Shown: piece after piece, positions 33,851 through 48,325 of the stretch
How the letters are laid out: each line of letters starts with the position of its first letter
How positions within the stretch are numbered: the stretch's first letter is position 1
DNA from: Nepenthes gracilis
Taxonomy: Eukaryota; Streptophyta; Magnoliopsida; Caryophyllales; Nepenthaceae
Assembly: GCA_033239525.1 (NCBI GenBank)
Contig: BSYO01000005.1
Span: forward strand, 24,348,519 to 24,412,518
DNA length: 64,000 nucleotides
Reading direction: 5' to 3'
Translations under genes and position numbers: made by a program
The notes under the pieces: model-generated
The model's input: the letters and a program-made list of their open reading frames with translations, nothing else
Told to the model about the DNA's origin: nothing
Databases searched by the model: none

Positions 33851-36454
33851 ATACCTTTTATCTATTATTTGTTCTGTTATGGTGAATATGATCTAAATTT
33901 AAAACTATGATGTCCAGATCCATAATTATTTAAATATTTAAACGTAATAATATGGTTTCCTAATTTATATGTTAATTTAGATTATCAAAACGTATCAATA
34001 TTTTTTTAAGAAGGTGTGTCAACCTTAAATCATTAATTACTGTAGACTAATACAAGAATATCATATCAAATTGTCCAAGAAGCTACTTTTGATAGTGTGT
34101 GAAAAGTATCTTTTGCCTTACCACATTGGTAATTTACTTTCATTAAAAGTCACCGTGGCCCCCACTCTTTGCCCATCAAGTCTATAGACTTTCCTTAGTT
34201 TTAACTTTTGACTGCCCTACGAATTTGACCACCTTATCCTTGCTTTCAAATTTCAACTCCACATGTCTTTAAAACTTGCCACGAAAAATATGTCGCTGGA
34301 ATATGTCAATTTATAGGTTTATTTGATATTTACGAGATTAATTACTTTTTTAATATAAAGTAAAAAAAAATATTTCTACTATTGTATTTTATGTTTTAAA
34401 TTCAATATTTATTCATCTAAGGAACATAGTATAATTCTAAAATATTTTGTTGATAATATGTTAAGATTTTGAATCTGCTTAGTTCATTGAAACTATGTGA
34501 TTGATTTACAAAGAAACCCAATTGGAAATATTGACCTAAGTTCATAAAGTATAAACATTAATTAAAAAAATTTAGACTGTTTATAATGATTTTTTTTAAG
34601 AATATAGCATTCTACCTTCATGTGAAAGCCATTCGAATTTGAAAGATTGAATTAGTGTTCAAAAATCTACTCATCTAGAAAGTTTACAGTATTAATAAAA
34701 ATCTACTGATTTTTTACTTTGAAGTGTGGATAAACTAAAGATTTTCTTTTATGAAGCACTATTCAAAATTGGTGTTCCCGAGATTTAGTTCTAGACCTTA
34801 ATATCTAAGAGTTTTGCTATCAAATCAAGATTTAGGAGTTAGATAAATATCTAAATATATTTTATCTTTTTTGCATGTAAATTTATCAGATAATTATTCT
34901 TATTTAACAATTGAACTATAAATTTTAGAGTCGTTTGACTTATTATACTAGTCGAAAAAGAGAATAGGAGGTATAATGTTGGCAGAATTAACATATAGTT
35001 TATATGGATCTGGATTTCATATATTTTCAAGTCTCATCTGTTTTTTTATTTGTTGGTTATTAGTTTTATCAATAAAAAATAAAAAGAAAAAAAATTAATA
35101 CCTTTTTTATATTGGTTAACTTTTAAAGATCTCGTATTTTTAGCATACTATCCAACGACCAATAACAGTGATATTCATAATTAGTTTTAGAAAAAAATAT
35201 TGCATAATAACTTTATCGCATCCTTTGTCAAAAAGACGCAATTGACTTAAGAGCTCAATTAAGATTTTGGTTGGTCCAATGTGAATATTCATGTGCCCTT
35301 ACATAGGTTGTGGAATTTTCGTATATTTTTTCTAGGGGGAGAAAAAATAAAAGGCTTATCGGGGTTCAAATAAGGGTGTAACAATAGAGAAAATATCGAA
35401 AATTAAAAAGCTAGTGAACTGTTAATTGATGCATGTATGCTTTTGTTGTTCAAATTATTTTTTAAATTTTTTAAAAAATTTAATCTATTATTTCTTTAAT
35501 TTAAATATCATTGGTATTATAGATAGTAATAAACATACTTAAGAATTTTTTATTTTTCTTTTGAGCTTTAGATCATTGAAATTCTCAAATTTTTTGGCAT
35601 CCTTGGAGGTAGGCCGGCTCCAAGGGTTGCCGGAGGTTCGGTGATGCCTGCGATTGGCCTAGGATATGGGGGCGGCATAAGACCGAGTAAAACTAATGAT
35701 TAATATTTTCATTTATTTGATGATATAAATTAAACTCGTAAATAAAATTGATTGTTCTCATTTTTTATTCATAATTAGTCATATATAATATCTGTTATCG
35801 TGAGCCAGTTTACAACTAATTATGAGTACTCATAATAAGATAAAATTGAATCTTAGTCATGGTATTTATTTTATTTTAATTCCTTCTGACCAATTATCTT
35901 GTCATATTTCATCCAAAAACAGCTAATAAAATGTTTAAATTATTATATCTGTTCTTATAATAAATACTTGGTTGAATAACGATTATGCTAGTCAATTTAG
36001 TGATGTATAACTTATATATTACGAAATTAGAAGAAATTAGTGATCCTTATTATATATTTAGAATCTTCTACTTACATTCTTTTAATATATATATATACCT
36101 TAGACATAAATACATTATTGTAAATGTACTTAGTAATTTCTAATTTCATTGTATTTATATTATTTATTTATTTATTTTTCTATATGAGAAGCGTAGAATA
36201 TGGATCAAAGCTTAGCTGTTTCATTGACAAAATGAATAAATAAATGAATGCTTTATCAAATCACTCCATTGAAAAGAGGTGACTGAAGCATTGACGATCT
36301 CTTCTCTTCCTTCAAATTCTTGCTGCAATCAAGCAATGAATTATTAATTTGCTGGCCAAGAAATAAACAGGGTTGAAATTAAGGGAAATCAACTTCACAC
36401 ACCGTCATCATAGAAAATCCGCACTGTTTAGACGTGACTACCTATAGAAATTTC
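33851..36454. other. AT-rich gene-free stretch with one GC-rich patch
   Basis: Mostly featureless. The exception is 35572-35703, a 43-codon open stretch rich in Gly, Pro and Arg (it includes FFGILGGRPAPRVAGG and ends GGGIRPSKTND). It has an AG just before it that could be a splice acceptor. No family is recognised and no partner exon was found. Confidence 0.4.
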
Positions 36455-36695
36455 AGTCAATTGACCATATCGATTAATATATATAACAATATTATCATAG
36501 AATAATTATAATATATTATTATATCGATAATATATTAACTTATTCTTAAAATATTAGCCGACATATTTGATAATTATTTATTAGCTTATATTCTGAAAAT
36601 TTTTTTAATATTTTAATATTAATATATATTATCTGATATATATAATATTAATATAGTTATTATCAATACCAATATAATATTTTTAACTATAGAAT
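36455..36695. repeat. Palindrome-rich dispersed repeat, copy 3
   Basis: A more AT-rich relative of the repeats at 4500 and 7436. It retains AAAATATTAGCCGACATATT, the TTAGCTTATATTCTGAAAAT segment and a final ATCAATACCAATATAATATT. Confidence 0.5.
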
Positions 36696-37425
36696 GGAGG
36701 AAACCATACATTTTAAAATAGCCGGCCATAATGAATGGGATGAGAGGGTGACTAACATTTTGAAAATTAAAAAAGTGAACATTATTTTCCAAACTCCAAT
36801 ATAAAAAAAGATTTAATATTAGATTATTAAAAAGTTACCAGCTAAGCTAATTAACAATTGCATAAACTCAAATATTGGCATCATTTTTTTTATTTTTAAA
36901 TGGTTGCTTTGATTATATATTATTTAGTACAAAAATTGGTTCTAGGGTTTGAGGCCAAAAGCTAGGCAAGTCAATTTTTTTGGAGCATCCGTATTTATCT
37001 GCTCGTACCCATATCATTTGGAGTGGGTATATTTGATAGGAAAAAAGGGGACAAATATTGCCTATGTGGTAACATTTGGTAAGGACCGACTATAATCAAC
37101 CAAATCAACCCATTTTGAGTACCCGTTTACTCTTTTGTAAAATTAAAAAAAAAATACGATTACTATTGTCCATTGTGTAGATTACATTCGAAAAAACCCC
37201 TTTACGTTATCTCTGTTTTTTTTGTTTTTTTTTTGAGAAGTTACAGAATTTTATCTAAATAATGTATTTTGTGTAGTTTTATAGAAAGTTAATTAAATTT
37301 TTTTAAAAAAATAAATAGTTAAACAGAATACTATAATTCTAAATCAGCAAAACTATCCAATTATTATTCAAAAAATTATTTCTTATTTTTTAAAAATAAT
37401 GATGAATAATTTTGTTATTTATATT
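36696..37425. other. AT-rich intergenic
   Basis: Nothing recognised. Confidence 0.5.
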
Positions 37426-38467
37426 TGTTGCGTTTGGATTTCGGGGGTCCAATGCAACATTAGTGTTTGAGAGTATAGGATGTGGAGAATGAGAGATTAA
37501 CGCCGAGTTTTATGTGAAAAGCCTCCTCTTAAATGGGGAGGAAAACCACGAGGCTTTAGGCCTTTAAAAATACTTCACTATCGATGGAAGTGTTACAAAA
37601 TACAAGTTTTGGGGGATTCCTTCCTTGTCTCCTGTATGTGTTTCTCTCCTTAGGAAGTTCTCTCGTTGGAAAGCTTTGTCACCTTCTTGTTCCTTCTTAT
37701 TCTGAAGAGAGGAAAACGGGGCCAAGAGAGAGTCTTGAGGCAAGAGCCTCTGCTGGGTATCTATGGGAGAAATTGTGTTGTTGGGGAGAGGACACATGGC
37801 AGTCGGCGTGTGGCCAAGAGGCTGTCCACTGTTCTATTGGTCACGTCTAGCGCTCGAGAGAGCCGTCCACCTGCCCTGCTATCCATGTTAGGAATGATGG
37901 CATGTGCAGGGAAGCACGTTGCTGGCGCCACTGGCGCCGCTGGTAGGGCCTGAGCATGTCAGGCATGTAGATTCTAGACGTCAGTCTTGATTTGACTAGG
38001 CGTACTCCGTGAATGCGGCGTCTTGTAGTGGATACAGGTTCCTTGAAAATCGACGAAATTGCTTAGTTGGCGCTTTCGGTCATGTATGAGTTGATCCTCG
38101 TCCTTGTGTGGCACGCCTTGTCCCATTGTGAGTTCGCGGACCCGTTTGAAGGACTTGAAGTATCTTTGGCTCCATGTGAAGGGTCCTCAGGCCTTTTCTC
38201 TGGCGTCTTGGATGTCGTCAACTATTTGCGATGTCCTCGAGCCCCCATTGGTCAAGGGGACCTCTCGGACCTTTGCCGTTGCTTTGGCTTAAGGGACACT
38301 AGTCCGTATTCTCGGGCTTGTTAGGCCAGTCTAACGTAAGGAGTTAGCCTGAGTTTTGGGCCTCTTGAGCCATCCAGTCCTCTTGGTCCGTTGACACATC
38401 TCTGAGCTTTTCACTTGGGCCATTCCTTTGGACCGTACTTTATGGACCCCTATATCGGGACCCAACA
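37426..38467 (-). mobile_element. Solo LTR, family A (1042 bp)
   Basis: It starts TGTTGCGTTTGGATTTCGGG and ends ATCGGGACCCAACA, and is flanked by a perfect 5-bp duplication ATATT (37421-37425 and 38468-38472). Orientation is reverse relative to the copy at 53773. Shared landmarks are the AAGCCTCCTCTTAAATGGGG segment, AAACCACGAGGCTTTAGG, and the GGGCC-rich end. It is much more GC-rich than its surroundings. Open frames inside are not genes. Confidence 0.88.
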
Positions 38468-41400
38468 ATATTATAGAAAATGAATAGGATTTTTAATTAT
38501 ATAAATGTTCTTTTTTTATCAAAAATTGGACCAATTAAAAAAATAATATCTATATAATAAAATTTGTTAGACTATAACATTTAATAATCTATCATTCAAA
38601 TATCAACTTTCAGGGTTCAAACGCTAACTTCTACCATTCAAATGACAATCTTCAGCGTTTTTGCCAACTAATTTTTACGTTCGAATGCCAACCACCGGTA
38701 CTTAAACTCCTGCCGCTTTTTTCAAGGAGTAGTTTTGCTTTGTCTTTTTGTGAGAGATTTTGAGTGAGTCTGAAGGAGTGAGTTTAGTTTGTGAAAGTGT
38801 GCAAGTGTAAGTTTATTCAAAATACTTTAAATGTCTAATTAAATAGAAAAATGAGAGTAGAATGAGATTTTTGTCGATTCTTGGCATTGATTAACATTTT
38901 TTTCTTTAATATCTCGAGTATGAAATTATATTGATGATTTTATATCTTATTATTCTCTTTTTTTATTGTTCAATTTATCAAACTCCTTAACAAATTTACT
39001 TGTATTTTTAATAAATTTGTTGTAATCAAACTCATATTATGTAATAAAGTGTATTTTTTTGTAATTTTTTATTGTCTAAAATGAATTTTTTATGTAAAAC
39101 TATCACATTTTCTTCGTTATATGATTTCTTTTTGATAAGTGTGTGTTATTCCCAACCTTATAAGTAACAAAGCTTCCATGGTCCAATCACAACACTTTTA
39201 TTCCATGGCCATCCTTTGATCCCATCCTTGATCAACCAGATTCGATCTCATGGACCCTAGAATCTCATGATAAGTGTTTTGTTTACAATGTGCATTTGGA
39301 ATGAATTCATGGAAGAATTGGATGCCCATATTTGTATTCAGATTGAGAGTATGGTATCAAGTGAGCCTCTGTGAAGTGGAGAGGTAAAAATCCCAAAACA
39401 ATAATCTATAGGATTATCTTTATAACTTATATCTATTTTATCTACAAGACTTATAACATTTGTATTTTTTTCTTTTTTTGTACAACAATAACTCATGTCA
39501 ACTAAATGATACTATTGACTCTATTTGGAATACTCATGCTCTAAGGTTTTCTATATTTTAGGTATAAAGAACCGGTTGGATTTGTCATAATCCTAATTTT
39601 AAACCCATAATTAAGTAATTAATAATTAAAACTTAACCTAAGGTGAGGAATGATCCTATAAATAATACCGTTAAACAATTCTAATAATAAATAATAGACA
39701 CAAAATATAAAAGTCATGTTCTAAATTGACTCTAAGATAAACCAATATCTAATATCAAAAATATAAGAGTAAGAAAAAGTATTCTTAAACTAATATCTAA
39801 TTTATAAAAATATAAAATTCAAAGTACCGGAAACGCTGGCCACTAAAATACAATTGATAAAAGCTATTTTAAACTATAGCTACATCAAAATATCCAAAAT
39901 AAGATAATAACATCATTAAACTAATCTATTTAGAAAAAGTCTCCCAAAATCCTAAATTTCTACAAGTGATATCTGAATTCACTAATTTAACAGGTTAACA
40001 AAAAATAATAACAGTAAATCTAATACTCTATAAAATATATATGATTTATCTATATTGATAATCATGAATGAAACATGCAGAGATATAATAATAATTATTA
40101 TTATTAAAATATAAAATATTAAAAATATAAAAATATCAATAAAGTATGTGAAAATTATAGAAAAATATAAAAATTAAAAACATCACTAACAAATGTTAAA
40201 TATTGAAGATTGAATTATGATTACTCCTATATAATTAAAGATCATATATCACTATTTATAATCCATACGTGAAGTAATTATATATAATTTTTAAAATTGG
40301 TGTCAAACATCAATTCTCTAACTAGTAGATATGAGATTTAATATTTTATTTATAAATAATATATTAATATATATTTAAATATATTATATTAGTTTTTCAT
40401 AATGACTCTTATTTAACCAAAATAAAAACTTTTACATCAAATATATATATATATTTCACACATTTGAAAAACAAATTATATTTAACAAAATTAAAATAGA
40501 CTTCACACCAAAATACCTACATAAAATAGACATGTAAGGATAATCTCACAATAATTTAGAAATTTTAATATAGCATGCTTAAATTAAAAGCACAAATCTT
40601 CAAAATCTAATGGATGGAAGCAAAACCAATATGCATGCAATATAATATCAAAAAATGAATAAATATCACACACATAAATAGTTAAATAAAAAATTATATG
40701 AGTTTTCTAAAAAATTTAATAATAAATAAAAAGATGACTTAAATATAATTTCCTTTACTTAGATTTATTGAGCATATACTTTAAAATACTTTAAATTTAT
40801 TTTCTCATTATTCATCTCTTTTCTGTTCTCTATTATCTATCCCTTTCTTTTATCAAAATTTTATAAAAAATGCACAAAAAGTGACAAAAAATTTATTAAA
40901 TAGCAAACTATGTTCACACATCAATCATATACAAGACATGTAAAAAGGCTAATTTTAGTCTATACGAGCACACATCATGCGCCATTATTCTGAAACAAAT
41001 ATGCACGAGCACCTATCATTCGTATATTAACACGCTTCGATTTTAAAATGAATACATACGAGCATCAATTATAAGCATATTAAATCCAATAATTCTGCAT
41101 CAAACATACTTCTACATAATTCAAGCACCCTTCAAGATCAGAGTGCCTCCACCATTACAATTTAATATTTAATTTTAATCTAAATTCATAATTAATATTA
41201 ATAATTTAATAATTTATTTAAATTTAATATCATTATATAAATTTTAAAATTTAAATTCCACAATATTTAATGGCCATTGTTTACCTGCCGCCAGCTTTTA
41301 GTCTTCTTTGACAGTTCCTTTCAAGTCTAGATGTTGTCCTACCACTTCCCCCTTTTTCTTGGTCTTCCTTGGTGTACTGGGTCCCCATAGTTGTGGTAGA

Positions 41401-44400
41401 TCAGATGCAATTAATAGATGTTGAATTAATTTGTACATATCTACTTTTGTATATTTACAAAAAAAAAAATTATAAGCACGTAATATAATATATGTATTCT
41501 ATCAAAAACTAATATCTAAACTTTAAGACCATCCAACGCACAAATAGAATAGGCAAAAATTAAAAAAAAAAAAAAAAAAAAAAACAAACCAACCCAGAAA
41601 AATGGTGACAGTGAAAAACAAACCCTACATGAAAATCTAGTGCTTCCCCTTAGAAAGTGCGGTATTATATTGTGTAATTTTTATGATTAATGGAGTTTTA
41701 TCATTTAAAGAGATAAAATATATCATTTTTATATATGGGTCGTTTATTTTTAAATAAATAATTGTGATTTAGTTATTTATTTTAAAAATAAATAATATAT
41801 TAAATTTTATTATTAAAATATAACTATTTATTTAAAAATAGGTGGCTTAGATATAAAAAATAATCTTATATATTTCTTTAAAAAATAATACCTTCCGTAA
41901 TGTAATTATCAATTAAAAAAATTAAGTATTTTCGTTATTTAAACAGTAGTACGTGCAAACAAATTTGATGCGCGGCTTTGGGTCAACACAAATATGAAAG
42001 CGTTAAAGTGGGCCTCCCAATCCCCAAGCAATGCAGCAACGGATGAAGACACACGATCAGTATCGTGGGGCCGTTTGCATACTATGACAATTCACGACTC
42101 CCCAGGGCGTCGTGGACACCCCAGCCTCAGATTTGAACGGCCCAGATTTCATTTTGACGACTCCAAATATTTTATTTAAAAAAAAATATTTAAACAAATC
42201 TTTTAGAAATTTCTGAAAGAATTGTATGCTTCGTGGTGAGAGGATCTCCGCAGTTTGAGGGAGTCCATTCCATGATCAGCGATCTCATAATTTTTATTTT
42301 ATTTTAATAACAATATTATCAGTTAATTTTTTTATTTTTAAAAAATGTAAAGTATTAAAATATTTATATCATATGAAAATTAAAAAGTAAAATTATTATA
42401 ATATTTTAATTTTTAAATATTTAATCTATTCCGTCTCTTCAGAGAGGTATAAATAAGGAATTCTGCTTTACGAAATACACTTTTTGAATTTTATTTTGGT
42501 TAAAAAAATAAGATTTATATTTAAAAAATTACTCAAATAAGAAAAAAAAAATAACAAATCCTGCTTCGTGAAATAGGTTATCTGTGCTTTTAGACCGTCG
42601 GCTACCTTCATCTTTGCATGACTAATAAAGAATAATTTTTATTTAAAAAATTATTTTTATATAAAACATATGAAAACGGGAATAATATCCTCTTTATTTT
42701 TTTATATTAAATGTTTTTGTTTAATTTTTTAACTGAATGAAATAAATTTTGGACTACTTGTTTACCATTTTATTTTATTTTTGGTAAGTAATTTTTTTAC
42801 CATTTTATTGATTTATGTATTATAAAAAATTTATATTAGGAGGTCTAACATTTGATTTTAGCCTTGTTTTTTCCCGCTTATGTGTTGTGCTGCTCAAATC
42901 CCAAACGAGACACGCAATGACTCGTGAATTTTTTTATTGGATATTAATTTAATGGTAAATATTTTATTATTTAAAATAATAATTTTTTTAAATTTTTTTA
43001 AATAATAATACTTATTATATATAAACTTTAAATATGATTTTTTTAAAAAAAATTATTTATATAGTTATTTTTAAGCCTTAAATGTTGCCCGTATAATTGG
43101 CTCAACCATATCAGAAACTAGACAAGTCAAATTTTTAGGCAAGAAATAAAATGAAATACAATTAATTTTTTAATTGGGGTTTGAAAAAATAGAATTGCAA
43201 ATCAAATTTTCAACGTTCGTTTTCACGTTTTTGGTATTATTATTACCAGCAATTCCACATTCCCTATCTTACAAGGCGTCTACCAACTAATTTAATAAAT
43301 TCTTTAATTTTCCAATCAATCAAGTCCACAATAAAATATGAAAGTGACATTAGAAATATATTATGACATTTTTAAATAACTTAGCGTGTTATATATTTAT
43401 TTATGATAAAAAATTTATATTAAAAAATAGACCAATATAATATCACACTATTAAAAAAATATTCAATGACTTATTAAATGTCTCTTACATATTTTTAGAC
43501 ATAAATAAAATCTATGGGACCTAAATGTCAATATCATCAACTCTACAAACCTTCATCTTGTCTCTCATTATAATAAATTTACAAAATCAATAAATTATAA
43601 GTATGAACGAATTAATTCACAAGGTATGTGATCCACTTTTTTCCTGATCAAACTTGACCGTTAATCTGCATGAGAACAATTTTTAATATATTCATTTTTT
43701 CAATTACAGGACCCTAAATTTTTTTCCATTTGGACACGAAGAATTTAGCTAGGATAATTCAATTAAATACAATTCTATTTTATTTTTTTTTAAAGAAATG
43801 CTAAAAATTTAAGCGACCAAGATAAGAATTATAATGGGATCATTTATTCAGAGTGTGCTTATATCTATAAAATACAGATACTTATACAATACAGATGACC
43901 CATAAATATAAAATCGAGTAAAAATTAACAAATGATACTTTATTAGATAGTGGGCATCTCATACAAATGTGAAAGGTATTGTATATAGTAAGATGCCCCT
44001 TGTCCTATTTAAATTTAGTCAATGGTATTTCTTCTCCTTTTTCTTCCTTTTTTCTTCGTTTCTATCCTTTCTCCATGATACATTTTCATTGAATGAATTA
44101 GGCCCCTCACCTAACCCTCCTCCATGCTTCCAAATTTTCTTCCCCATGCAACTAAGCCACGTGCAATATATTAAAATTTTATCATCAATGTTGAATATGA
44201 AGATGTTTGTGTGCACAAAATTCTCGTTATATATAAAATTTGACAAATAATCAGACTAATTAATATTTGTTATACGCTAACTTCTCTCACATTACTTTAA
44301 AATAATATTTTTATGACTTGAATTTGTGACTGTTAGAATATAATACTAGAACTATACTATTACACCGAGACTCTATTTATCTAATAAATTTTAAAAATTC

Positions 44401-45719
44401 AATAGAAAAAACTATATCACAATATTTTATCTGTTTTAGTTAATGAATCAATGGTGGATTGATATAATAAATATTACATTAACTGAATACGGCATGACTT
44501 TAACTCATTGGCATCGATGTAAATGATATATATATATATATATATAGCATATGTGATATATATAATTCATTAGTTCAGTTAATTGGTTATCATATTTTTT
44601 TTTTTCCTTTTGTATGCTTAGTTAAATATTTTTCTGGCCGATTATTAGTTACCATTATAGTAAGCAATCTTTATGTCGCTTAATGTTGCATGGTTTGTAT
44701 ATAATACCTTTTGATATTAATATATGCACACCCAATTAACTAATAAAAATAAATATTTTTTCTATTTATACCAACTTAGCAAGATGTTTAAATTATTAAT
44801 TTATAAATTACTATAATTTTTAAAGATATGGCTTTGGGGTTCAATGTAAATGTAAGTTGCCTCCATTTCTTGACAATCCCTTATTTTATCTATCACTAGC
44901 TATAAGCCCTTCCCAACCAATCAAATCCTCGCAACTCTACTTGCTCTTTGCTTTCTAATTAATTAAAGAACTTGAAATTTAGTGTGAAAATAATATTACT
45001 TTAGTTTAACTAATAAATATCATATTTTAATTACAAGAATAACTTATATATATATGCAGTACATGTGCGAGAGCCTGATAAATATTTCCCTTGAAAATTT
45101 TCTGAAATTATGTCATTGAGAAATCAATAATCTAAAATCTTGAATTTTCAAATGAAAAATAATAATAATAAAAAACAATTGTTTTAACATTAGATTAAAT
45201 TCGATTAAACTATAAGCCTGTACTTAACTTCATATATGATAAATATTTCTTTTAAAAAAGATAATTTAATAATTGGAATTTAAATTATTCAACGATTATG
45301 ACTTTTAATTTTTAATTATAGTGATTAAGCCGTCACAAACACAGGATAAAATAGCTGCAAGCTTGCAATTACAGGCCAAATGTTGGCCATAGATTGGAAG
45401 AAAAGTCATTATCATTCATCTTTGAAAAATAATTTGCTTTCGTGGCTAATACTTACCTGCATCTCTTTGACTTCGCCGACCTTATCACGTAAAACTCCTT
45501 TTAAAGACTTGAGCGGCACCATTTTCTATATTAAACAAATCTATTCGTGCAAACCTCAAATTAATTAATTAATACGTATTTAGTTGGTAATCATGACGTA
45601 AAAAGATATAAATTATATAGTAGAAGCAGAGATGATTTTTTTTTTTAACAATAGGTTATTCCTCAAATTTTTCATCCTTTTTAATATTCAATTTGATTGG
45701 ATCTTTATTTTCATTTTTC
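38468..45719. other. Long AT-rich gene-free stretch
   Basis: No exon with a recognisable domain is present. A GC-richer patch at about 41970-42180 contains a 61-codon frame without homology I recognise. There is a run of about 24 A at 41560-41583 and an (AT)n tract at 44526-44546. The rest is simple AT-rich sequence. Confidence 0.5.
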
Positions 45720-46190
45720 TGAAGGCGATTATCAAGAAGTTTGATTTTACCTTTGAAAATTTTTTTTGATATGGTTTAGTTGAGGATAATTTGGCTGCTA
45801 AAATTGCCTTAGAAGATGTACGTAGACCTAATGGTAGAGTGAGTCAAATTAAAAATATATATTTATATGGAATAAAACTTTTTCAGCTAAGCAACTATGA
45901 TACTTCATGGTGGCCGGTGATTCTTCCTTTGGGATGAATAGGGTTTATTGGTGTCGCATCCATGACAAGTTTATTTGGAAGATTAAATACTTTGTATAAT
46001 GTGCTGTGAAGATTTAGAAAAATTATAAGTTTATTTGGGTTCAAAGTCATATTTGATTAACATTATCGGTAATAAAAAAAAATACTTTTTTTGGTTTGAC
46101 TATTGAGATCCCAATGGCACCTTTACTTCAATCTATCTCGGTAAAATAACATTGGAAACCAACTCCCCCCTAGTTCGTGAAAGTAGGGGC
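45720..46190 (+). mobile_element. Possible LINE relic (reverse transcriptase 3' region)
   Basis: Broken frames give fragments such as HDKFIWKIKYF (about 45967-46000) and, after frame changes, NKKKYFFWFDY-x-DPNGTF near 46065-46120. These resemble the part of plant LINE polyproteins just before the zf-RVT domain. Stops and shifts are frequent. This is a weak call. Confidence 0.25.
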
Positions 46191-47368
46191 CATCGTTATG
46201 TGATTTATGTGTCATTACCCACACCAAATTTCAGTGTCATTGGGCTCTTTTACTAAGATGTTGCCGAAGTATAACCTTAACCCTGATATCTTACATTCGA
46301 TCGTTAGGACTAATGATTTTCATAATACATACTAATCAAATCAATTTTAAATGTTTTTTAGTCGGCTAATTAAAAAATTGACTAAAAATGTATTGTTTGT
46401 GAGTAAGTATATTATAAAAAAGTTTTTATTTTTTTAGTAAGTTATCAAATGTTATATAAATACTTATAACCATATCAATTCTTTGTAGATTTTTTACGAT
46501 ACTATTTTTGCAAGAGTATAAAAGTATTTATCAAATGCCACTTATAAGGAAATGAGACACTCTTGGCCTTATAACAATGGGACAAAGCTATAAAGTATGT
46601 CACAATTAGATAAAAATAATAAAAAAATTAATTATAAGGAAAAAGCTTAGATCTTTTAGAAAGATCATACCTATTTTAATCAAATCTTTTTAATTCTATT
46701 TGTACATTAAATTTTATGATTAATGTAACTTACTTGTAAAAAGAATATATATCTAAAAATATTATTTAAATCAATCCTACTAAGGTATATTAATAAAAAA
46801 AAGATCTCTCTCACTTAAAAAGAAATCTCAAATTATAATTACAACTATGATTGAAAACCGGGTTTCCTCTAACTCACATCCCACTAATTTTATTTAGGAC
46901 CTCGATCAATTTTGCATTCCTTATTGTATTTAATTTTTGAAGAAAAAGAAAAATAGACATGTTCAAAAATAAAAATCGCACAATAACAAATAATAATACT
47001 TTAAAACATGGCCAAATAATACCTTACATTTGGGGCCGGGGGCTGTCCAATTTTTTATTTTTATTTTTATTTTTGACAATTACTCTCAATTTTTTATTTT
47101 TTAAATTTCATTATAGGTAAAATTTCATACCTAAATTAATCATAACATAAATTATGTCATGGTACTGCAAATGAAGAAAAACATTTAAAATGCCAAAAAA
47201 ATTAAAAGAAAAAAACAAGAGAGAGAGGATCCTTTTCATATTATATAGGCATTATGTAACATCAAAATCATGTTAAATTTTGTTCATGGGATAACATTGA
47301 TAATCATATAAAAATTAAGATCTAAATCTAAAACAAAAATTTTAAATATACTTATAAAAATTCAAATA
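46191..47368. other. AT-rich intergenic
   Basis: Nothing recognised. Confidence 0.5.
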
Positions 47369-48325
47369 TGTTACGTTCTGGTTCCACGGGGTCCGAGAGA
47401 TGCAGAGGTTGGCGTCCGGCAGATCCGTGGTTTCCAGACAACATAAGTGTTTGAGGTGTTGGATGCGAGAGGAAGATTGAGGCCGGATTTTTTACGTGGA
47501 AAACCTCCTCTTGAATGGGGAGGAAAAACCACGAGGCTCGGGGTCTTGAAAGTGCTTCACTATTTGGGATGAAATCTTTACAAAGTACAGTTATGAGGGT
47601 TAATCCATTCCCTACCTTTTGTATCGTGTTTCTCCCTTGAATAGCTATGCTCGCTGGGAGTCTTTTACAACTCTACTTTTATGGAACTGATTTTGGGGAA
47701 GGAGTGCCCAGTCCTTTTGGAAAGGGACCTTGCTGAGTATTTATAGGGGAAACTAGGCCGTTGGGAAGAAGACACGTGGCGTCCATCCGGCGGTTGTGGA
47801 ACTGGTCCACTGACTCCCTTTAATGCTGCTGACGTGCGCATGGTAGATAAGGTATGCACACAAGAAAATGATAGGCTCGCGTACGTGCAGGTCCGAGTGA
47901 TGATCTTGATTTGACTAGGGACGTCACTGTTGCCGGCAACGGCTGACGCGGTGGTTGCAAGTTTGTTGGGAATCGACGAAGTTGCCCTGCTGGCGTTCCC
48001 GGCCCTGGATTGAGCAGTCCTCGTCCCTGAGTGAGGCATCTTGCGAGCTCGCGGATTTGTAAGAAGCGGCCGTTCTTGGAGGATCTTCTGGGAAAGTTCG
48101 GGAGCCTTTTCTTGACCTCTTGGGCAATTCTGGGACTCAACTGGGTTTCCAGAGTTCTCGGTCCGTTTTGTATCTGTGTACCCGGGTATTGCTAGTGTTG
48201 TCCTCGAGCTTCTTCATAAGCGGACGGGACTTCTTGGACTTCAGCTGCGGTATTGGTCTTTGGGCCTCTATTTTGGGCTTCTCATTTGGGCCTTTCTTTA
48301 TGGGCCCTCATATTGGGGCCCAACA
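47369..48325 (-). mobile_element. Solo LTR, family A (957 bp)
   Basis: It starts TGTTACGTTCTGGTTCCACG and ends ATTGGGGCCCAACA, flanked by a perfect AAATA duplication (47364-47368 and 48326-48330). Reverse orientation: its promoter TATA box reads TATTTATA on the plus strand at about 47738-47745. It shares the CCTCCTCTTGAATGGGGAGG and ACCACGAGGCTCGG segments with the other family A copies. The several overlapping minus-strand open frames (47665-48140) are LTR sequence, not genes. Confidence 0.9.

Noticed and set aside
37564..38324. Several overlapping open frames of 60-95 codons on both strands
   Set aside because: They lie wholly inside a solo LTR with perfect target duplication; LTRs are non-coding and GC-rich enough to hold chance frames.
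47665..48140. Minus-strand frames of 67-124 codons
   Set aside because: Contained in the solo LTR 47369-48325.
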